Source of the DNA: Hyaloperonospora brassicae
Lineage: Eukaryota > Oomycota > Peronosporomycetes > Peronosporales > Peronosporaceae
Direction of reading: 5' to 3'
Length of the DNA: 64,000 bases
Assembly: GCA_947650285.1 (NCBI GenBank)
Contig: CANTFL010000730.1
Location: 62,001-126,000, forward strand
Shown: one piece after another, positions 58,069 through 64,000 of the stretch
How positions within the stretch are numbered: the first letter of the stretch is position 1
How the letters are laid out: every line of letters begins with the position of its first letter
Translations under genes and position numbers: made by a program
The notes under the pieces: model-generated
What the model saw: the letters and a program-made list of their open reading frames with translations, nothing else
Databases searched by the model: none
What the model was told of the DNA's origin: nothing

Positions 58069-59213
58069 ATGACCACAGCTTCCAACATGAACATGTTGGA
58101 TGACGAAGAAACATTTCACGCCACGCGTGAAGGGTTTACCCATTTGAGTGACATCGAATGGGGTGCGGCAAAACGAATGAGCTCTACCGTAGGCGAGTTC
58201 GCCATTAGCGCCATGTTGGAGTCCCTAGACAGAGACCAACAACATGCCGCTATAGCCAAGTTCATTCAAATTTAACTTGTTGCCGAAAGGGAGAAAGTAG
58301 CCTTGCTTTACCAGCAAGGCTCTCAACAGGCCGAGCAGTTGAGAGAACTCGGTGCTCAATAGACAGAGCTGTTGAGAAAGCAGCAATTCCATGCTGCTAT
58401 GGGCGGGACGGCACATGCGCGTCGTCCCGAGGTCATGAAGGTTGACATATCCAAGTATAGTGGAGTCCCGGAGGACTCCTTGTTACTGTGGTTTGTCGAA
58501 CTCGACAGAGCCTTAAGGGCTCGTCGCGTCGAAGATGAGCAAACGAAACTCACATTTGCTCAGACCCTTGGCAGGGCGTGCCAAAACTTGGTCCCTGGGG
58601 CTTGAGAGTAGCGACCCAAATGTGTTTAGGACGCTAGATGACTTCAAGTCCCGGCTCAGACAAACGTTTGAGCCACTACGAGCTGAGTTCAGGGCTCGTT
58701 CAGGGCTCGTTCTAATCTCCTTAAACTCAAGCAGGGTAAGCGATATGTGTACGCTTACGCACAACATATACAAATCCTCGCGAGTAGTATAACTACCAAC
58801 CCAGTCCATGAACACACGTTGATTACGGTGTTCGTGCAAGGGCTCGCAGAAGAGCCCGTCAGGAGCCACCTGTTCCGCCTTGAGCTGAATACGCTGGAAG
58901 AAGCGTATCAGCCGCGGAACAGGAAGACTTTAGCATGAGACAGGCTCATGCTAGATCAATCTCTTATCGTCTACCAAGACGACAAGAGATCGGAGGTCCA
59001 GAACCAATGGACATCTGCTATGTTGAGATCGAGAGACCTCGCTCTTCGAACAACAAGCGATTGCAGAGGTGCAATTGCTGTCAGAAGTTAGGGCACTATG
59101 CATACGAGTGTAGTGCTCCACGCCCAGTACCAAACAGTACTGAGCGAAATGGACGACCATTCGACAGAAAGGGCAATGGGCGTGGGTCCAGCGCTGTTGC
59201 GAAGCCGCAATAA
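58069..59213 (+). pseudogene. Gag of the hairpin-dense Gypsy element
   Basis: ATG at 58069, MTTASNMNMLDDEETFHATR. A TAA at 58273 and frame changes follow. 58372-58605 has the capsid start (VDISKYSGVPEDSLLLWFVE). 58747-58938 has NPVHEHTLITVFVQGLAEEP. 58935-59213 has a CCHC knuckle, CNCCQKLGHYAYEC. Normal Ty3 gag order. Confidence 0.85.
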
Positions 59214-59299
59214 CGAGACGGACCATCAAAAAATGGTCGGGGTCAGTAGGGGCGGAGCGCCCTACTGATCCAGCAACCTCAAGAGAATTTGAAATTCTC

Positions 59300-60550
59300 T
59301 TGACGAAAGTTGCTCCAGATACACAATCATTGTGTGTCTCTGCACATGGTGATGACGTTTCTCTCATCACCTTAAAGTTGGAAGCGACAAATGATTTGTC
59401 GCTTCGTGCCCTAGTAGACTGTTGGGCGTCGAACAACTTTGTTCGTCGCCAGTCACTAGAGGGTCGTAGGCTCAAGTTCGTTGAGCGCGACATTTCCCTC
59501 ACGAGGATGACGGTGCGCCTTGCAACAGGCGCATTGATTACCGGTGAGAAACGTGTAGTAGGAATCCACTACACGTTAGAGGGCGAACAGTACGATGATG
59601 ACTTCATCGTACTGGATCTGGATGACAAATTTGATGTCATCCTGGGATTACCTTGGCTCAGAAAGTACGAGCCAAGGGTGAGCTGGCAGCATCGGTCCGT
59701 GAAGATGCCTGCCACTTGTTCATCATATGGCCATCTGATGAATATCTTGGAGCGTCCACAAGCGTGTGGATGTTCTGCGAGTGAGTGCGATGTCCTCACT
59801 TGCGGTTCGGTCGTTAGCACGACTGCACAAGATCACGGTGTAGTTGATCACTCCACTGTGGAGCAAGCTCCCGGCGGCTGTACAGAAGTACAAGCTGCGC
59901 CGAAGGTCCACCACTCAAATAAGTCGAGTGGACCGGGACGTGGATCCATGCCTAGCGGGCAGCATCTTAGACAGAAGAAACCTGTTGCCTCCAAAGGGCA
60001 ACATGGACATCCTAGGTCGACTGGAGAGTCGACCGTAGAGGATCGGTCCTTGACTGTGGTTGAACAGCCACAGTCAGAAGAAGTCGAGGGAATAAGTCCC
60101 CACGTACTTGAGGAAGGAATTCCTCAAGAGTCACTTGCTGAAGGATTAGGCCTTCAGCAACCTGTGGAAAGAAGTTCCCAGGAAGTAACCGAGACGTTGA
60201 ACGTCTTGGTTATGGATGGGTTAAGCGTAGGCGCTTATACGCTTGATCTGATTGTGCCTCCAAAGTTAACTTCGGAGATAACTCAGTTGCCAACGCTAGA
60301 ACCGAAACGGTTCTTGCGTCATCTGCGTAGTGGCAAAGTCAAGCAGATCTGCATACTCGTCACAGAGGATGAGTATGTGGCCGATATTCGGTCGGCGACA
60401 GTATTTGCTGAGAACGAACGAGTTCTCAGCAGCTCATCGATGGACGAAAGTGTCCTCGATGAGAAGACTTGGATTGAGCAATACACGTCTCAATCCTGGG
60501 AGTCACTTCAGGCAAATATTTTGTATAAGGATTTGATCGAATTCAAGTAA
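59300..60550 (+). CDS. Gypsy protease and linker
   Basis: 416-codon intact frame. Residues ~35-50 hold the aspartic protease site ALVDCWASNNFVR, in which the Gly of D-x-G is Trp, so activity is doubtful. Then ITGEKRVVGIHYTLEGEQYD, DKFDVILGLPWLRKYEPRVS and a long low-complexity linker before RT. It is open despite hairpins about every 50 bp: stems at 59381-59405 and 59588-59614 lie in it. Confidence 0.82.
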   Translation: MTKVAPDTQSLCVSAHGDDVSLITLKLEATNDLSLRALVDCWASNNFVRRQSLEGRRLKFVERDISLTRMTVRLATGALITGEKRVVGIHYTLEGEQYDDDFIVLDLDDKFDVILGLPWLRKYEPRVSWQHRSVKMPATCSSYGHLMNILERPQACGCSASECDVLTCGSVVSTTAQDHGVVDHSTVEQAPGGCTEVQAAPKVHHSNKSSGPGRGSMPSGQHLRQKKPVASKGQHGHPRSTGESTVEDRSLTVVEQPQSEEVEGISPHVLEEGIPQESLAEGLGLQQPVERSSQEVTETLNVLVMDGLSVGAYTLDLIVPPKLTSEITQLPTLEPKRFLRHLRSGKVKQICILVTEDEYVADIRSATVFAENERVLSSSSMDESVLDEKTWIEQYTSQSWESLQANILYKDLIEFK

Positions 60551-60559
60551 GTGTTTCCT

Positions 60560-61910
60560 GAATCCGTACCGTGCGAGTTGACTAAGGGCAAAGGCACTCG
60601 ACACGAGATCGAGCTCAGACCGGGCTCGAAGTATTGTGTCATGAAGCAGTGGCCACTGCCTCGTGAATAAGTGCTAGCGATCGACAAGTTCTTTGCCGAT
60701 CGCTTAGCAGCGGGCCATGTGAGGGAATCAACATCCTCTCACAGCTCTCCGGCCTTCTGTGTGCGAAAGTCCAAAGGAGGATGACGGATAGTGCACGCAT
60801 TCAACAAATTGAATGCTGCAACTGTACCGGCTCAGATGCCGATACCGAGGAAGGACGTAATCATAGATATTATGTCAAAGAGTACCATCTTTTCGTCCAT
60901 GGATCTGATGGATGGATTATATCAGATCCTCATGCGTGAACGGGATGTTCCGTTCACGGCAGTGAGTACCCTTAGCGGTATACTGTGGCAGTGGCTAGTG
61001 ATGCCACAGGGGCTGAGCAATTCCCCTGCAACATTCAACAGATGTGTTACAAGTCTGTTGAGACCGGTGCGTGACTTCGCACCGAGTTACTTCGACGATG
61101 TGTTCGTCCATAGCCGGGCTATGGACGGAAAGACGGACGTTGAAGTTCACAGAACTCACGTTCGTCAGATTCTTCAACTTATGCGCAGGCAGAAGTTGTA
61201 CGCAAACCTCAAGAAGTGCATATTCGCGGCTAGCGAAATACCACTTCTTGGGTGCATCGTGGGTAAACACGGCGTACGCCCTGATCCCGAAAAGATCAAG
61301 GCGGTCACCGACTGGCCAGTGCCAGTCGATGTCAAGAGACTAAGGAAGTTCCTTGGCTAGCGGCGTACTTGCACAAGTACTCGCGCAACTACGCCGAGAT
61401 GACTGTTCATCTTTCTTGCTTGCTCAAGAAAATGTCAAGTGGTCATGGAACGCTGAGTGCCAGCGTTCCTTTCAAGGTATCAAGTAAAGCTTGATGCAAT
61501 CGCCGATCTTGGCGATTGCAGATCAGGAAAGACCATTTCATGTGGTCTGTGACGCCAGCGATTTTTCAAACGGCTGTGCGTTAATGCATTTCGACACAGA
61601 TGGCGTGGAGCGCGTCATCTGTTATCAGTCGCGTCAGCTGCAAGCAGCTGACCGCAATTACTCAATGCATGACAAGGAACTCATTGCCATGAAGTATGCA
61701 CTGGCTATTTTCCGGGTCTATCTCTTGGGAGATAGGCCTTTCATCGTCTATACGGACCATGCGTCATGACGCACGGCCGTGAACAGCTCGCAACTCTCGC
61801 AAAGAATGGCGAGGTGGCTGTCTTTTTTCGCGGAGTATAACTTCTCCGCGGAGTATAAACCAGGACGACTAAACGTCGTCGATGATTCGCTTTCGCGCCG
61901 GACGCACAAT
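60560..61910 (+). pseudogene. Gypsy reverse transcriptase and RNase H
   Basis: 60791-61360: SSMDLMDGLYQILMRERDVP, LWQWLVMPQGLSNSPATFNR, catalytic SYFDDVFVHS, KCIFAASEIPLLGCIVGKHG. Stop at 61358. 61491-61769: RNase H with VCDASDFSNGCALMHFD, HDKELIAMKYALAIF and YTDHAS, then a stop; the frame resumes to RLNVVDDSLSRR at about 61,900. Breaks at 60,550, 60,668, 60,787, 61,358 and 61,767. Confidence 0.88.
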
Positions 61911-62020
61911 TAAACAGTGATAATAAGCCCACTGTTGCGATACTGATAGCCAGTGTCCCGTCGTCAAGTTTACTTGACGACGTACGAAAGGCATACGCGG
62001 AAGATAAGGATCTCCTGCGA

Positions 62021-64000
62021 TTGATGGATCATCTGGTGCATCCATCCAGTAAATCAATAAGGGATTTACCAGCTTTGTACCGATCCTCATTTGATCGGTA
62101 TAGTACACGCAACGGAATGCTGTACTATACAGCTGTTGCCGACGACACGCCTCGTGTCGTCGTAGCCGCTCATCATGACTTGCGTTTACGCGTGACGTAT
62201 GAGTGTCACGATGTCCCAACAGGCGGGCATCGTGGTACAGAAAAGACTTACCTAACGGTAAGTCGTGACTTTTACTGGCCACACCAGTATCAGTTTGTCC
62301 GCAAGTACATACGTGCTAGCGAGGTTTGTCAACGGATGAAGCCTAGTCCTTCATCCCGTGCGCCATTGCAGCCTCTGCCTGTTCCGACAGAGTGCTGGCA
62401 GTCCGTTTCAATGGACTTCGTCTTCGGACTTCCCGAAGACGCTCACAAGAATAATGGTATTCTTGTGTTTGTTGACCGATTCAGCAAGATGGTCCATCTT
62501 GTTGCAGTCTCTAAGTCGATCAAGGCTTCAAGGTTGTGCTCGTGTCTTTCTAGACACGGTCTTTAGACTCCACGGGTTACCCCGTGAACTCGTATCCGAC
62601 CGTGACCCTCGATTCACGGCGGAATTTTGGCAAACCGTGTTCCGTTCTCTCGGAACACGATTGAAGATGTCCACTTCTGACCATCCAGAAACAGATGGTC
62701 AGACGGAACGTGCGAACCGTGTCCTCGAAGAGATCCTTCGAGGATACGTCCACTCGTTTCCGAGTTGGAGCGAATTCCTACCCATGGTGGAATTCGCCAT
62801 CAATAATTCGGTGCATGCTTCAACACAGCACACACCGTTTTACGTGAATGGCCTACGCCATCCACGAGTGTCCACCCTTCTAGAGTGTGACTCTTGGATA
62901 AGAGGGGGAGGGACTCGCTCGAGCAAAAACCGTTTTGGCTCTTGCTCATCACGTATCGACGCTAACGTCGTCACGTATGATGCCGATGTCGATCAAGTCG
63001 ACATCGATGAAAAAGATCGCCTCAATAATAACGATGACGCTGTTATTGACTCGGATGATGATGACGATGCTGGTATATTCAGCATCGTCAACGATTATGC
63101 CAGCGAGGAAGAAGACAACCTCGCTGAAGAAGAGAGCAATCTCTTAGCAGTGCGCACGAAGCGCACTGAAAGACAAAACAAAGAGTCAGCAGATAACTTC
63201 CTGCTGAATCGAGAGGCGGTAGTCCGTTTCGTCCAGGACTCCATTGCAAATGCGGTGGATTGCCAGAAACGGAATGCAGACAAAAATGGAAGAGCAAATG
63301 TTCTTTCATTAAATATAAACGACCTAGTACTACTGTCTGCGGTAAACTTACCTGGAGATGCAGTCACTAGTGTCGGCAGTAGTAAACTACTGCCGAAGTA
63401 CATTGGGCCATTTCGAGTGTTGCATCGCAAGGGCAATGAATACACGATCGAATTGCCACGTAAGATGCGCGCGCATCCTACGTTTTACGTGAAGAGGCTC
63501 AGGCCTTACTGTCTGTACGAGCCTTCTTCTTCCGATGAAGATAGCCCCCACGTTCAAGAACATCCATCAAGTTCTTGCGTTCGCGCTCCAGATGATCCGT
63601 CTGGTCGCGCAGATATGATACCTCGGAACTCAACCGAGATGTCTCGCCTCGAGCTGTCGCCAGCTCGCCTAAAAGGGAGCGTACATCCCGCTCGACCTGA
63701 AGCTGCGCTGTGGCATAATCGGCGCGATCCCTCGACCGATCAGCCTCGCGATCATTGCGGTTCTTCCGCACGGTATCAGTCAAAGCGTAGCGCCGGTCGC
63801 GCTCGTGCTTCAAGTCATCGCGCAAATCATCGATTGCGTGATCCATCTCGTACGGGTCGAGATGATGAACAGAATTATCTGGAGGAGGTCTTTCCTCCTC
63901 CACCACATCCTTTAATGGATGCTCTCGGTGATCAACGCTTTCTAGTGGAGCGTATCTCGAATCACCGTGACGATTCAGGATCAAGGACGAGCTACCTCGT
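62021..64000 (+). pseudogene. Gypsy integrase and C-terminal chromodomain, partial
   Basis: 62021-62566: zinc site H-H-C-C region (HDVPTGGHRGTEKTYLTVSR, SEVCQRMKPSPSSRAPLQP) and first Asp in SMDFVFGLPEDAHKNNG. Next frame from 62,536: second Asp in LVSDRDPRFTAEFWQTVFRS and third Glu in HPETDGQTERANRVLEEI. An Asp-rich insert (62,970-63,090) follows, then LLPKYIGPFRVLHRKGNEYT, HPTFYVKRLRPY and a Ser/Pro/Arg-rich part into the chromodomain start at the window edge. Confidence 0.88.

Larger units (their letters stand above)
58081..63396. repeat. Array of short perfect hairpins across gag-pol
   Basis: Stems of 9-12 bp (arm start to arm end): 58081-58100, 58299-58321, 58931-58953, 59243-59268, 59280-59302 (11), 59381-59405 (12), 59550-59577 (10), 59588-59614 (11), 59651-59677, 60051-60076, 60107-60128, 60135-60160 (10), 60406-60431 (10), 60901-60929, 60935-60958, 61210-61250, 61447-61469, 61496-61519, 61959-61982 (11), 62098-62130 (10), 62140-62162 (10), 62419-62441, 62444-62467, 62636-62659, 62676-62703 (10), 62722-62744, 62770-62797, 62984-63006, 63062-63090 (11), 63373-63396 (11). 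At least 30 more have stems of 6-8 bp. They do not overlap and follow one another like beads. Confidence 0.88.
57650..64000 (+). mobile_element. Ty3/Gypsy element dense in inverted repeats, cut by the window end
   Basis: 5' LTR at 57650-58042, then gag, zinc knuckle, protease, RT, RNase H, integrase and the start of a chromodomain (LVERISNHRDDSGSRTSYL, 63,937-63,995). Pol order and motifs are normal for the chromodomain Gypsy elements abundant in Phytophthora. Some stops and frame breaks make it defective. DNA of the whole element is packed with short perfect inverted repeats (see findings). The 3' LTR is outside the window. Confidence 0.92.

Noticed and set aside
63499..63984. 161-codon coiled-coil-like ORF on the minus strand after the last integrase, resembling a second antisense accessory ORF
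   Set aside because: The plus strand here is the continuous C-terminal part of pol leading into a chromodomain, so the minus frame is its shadow.
1..64000. RXLR/Crinkler effectors, tRNA or rRNA genes, CRISPR arrays
   Set aside because: I looked for signal peptide plus RXLR or LFLAK-type starts, tRNA cloverleaf boxes and regular direct repeats with spacers, and found none I could support.

Overview
This is a stretch of eukaryotic nuclear DNA that looks like an oomycete (Phytophthora or downy-mildew type). The evidence is: compact GC-rich genes on both strands with short GT-AG introns of 57-138 nt; a decayed oomycete-style cellulose synthase; and large Ty3/Gypsy, Ty1/Copia and MULE elements of the kinds common in oomycete genomes. 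Species cannot be fixed from the sequence.

Layout. 1-23.3 kb is a gene-dense island. In order: a partial ORF leaving the left edge (-), a CGR1/CCDC86 rRNA-processing factor (-), the telomere-capping subunit TEN1 (+), the histone mRNA hairpin-binding protein SLBP (-), an unresolved two-exon gene (-), a conserved-looking acidic/Ser-rich protein with three exons (+), a mitochondrial carrier of thiamine-pyrophosphate type (-), mitochondrial elongation factor G1 (+), a broken cellulose synthase (+), a coiled-coil protein (-), a decayed kelch-repeat gene (-), SEC63 (+), a possible broken gene (+) and a small J-domain protein (-). Exon structures were worked out by hand from splice sites and reading frame.

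23.3-64 kb is transposon territory with long AT-rich gaps. A MULE DNA transposon (24335-32446) carries a Copia element (26103-31448) inserted in its transposase gene with a CCTTC target duplication; an inverted partial MULE copy lies beside it. A 12.6-kb Ty3/Gypsy element on the minus strand (37600-50234) has 1.05-kb LTRs, two RNase H domains, a chromodomain and, unusually, a ~2.25-kb coding-like region on the opposite strand between integrase and 3' LTR. AT-shifted relics of a second Gypsy family lie at 35971-37330, 50290-51130 and 56037-56718, and a fuller member of that family (57650 to the window end) closes the window.

The most striking observation is in that last element. Its LTR, gag and pol are packed with short perfect inverted repeats, roughly one every 50-60 bp for over 6 kb. 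I located 30 non-overlapping hairpins with stems of 9-12 bp where about 0.5 would be expected by chance. They run through conserved protein motifs, so synonymous positions appear to be used to build the stems. No ordinary feature type explains this. The host genes and the other two elements do not show it by eye.
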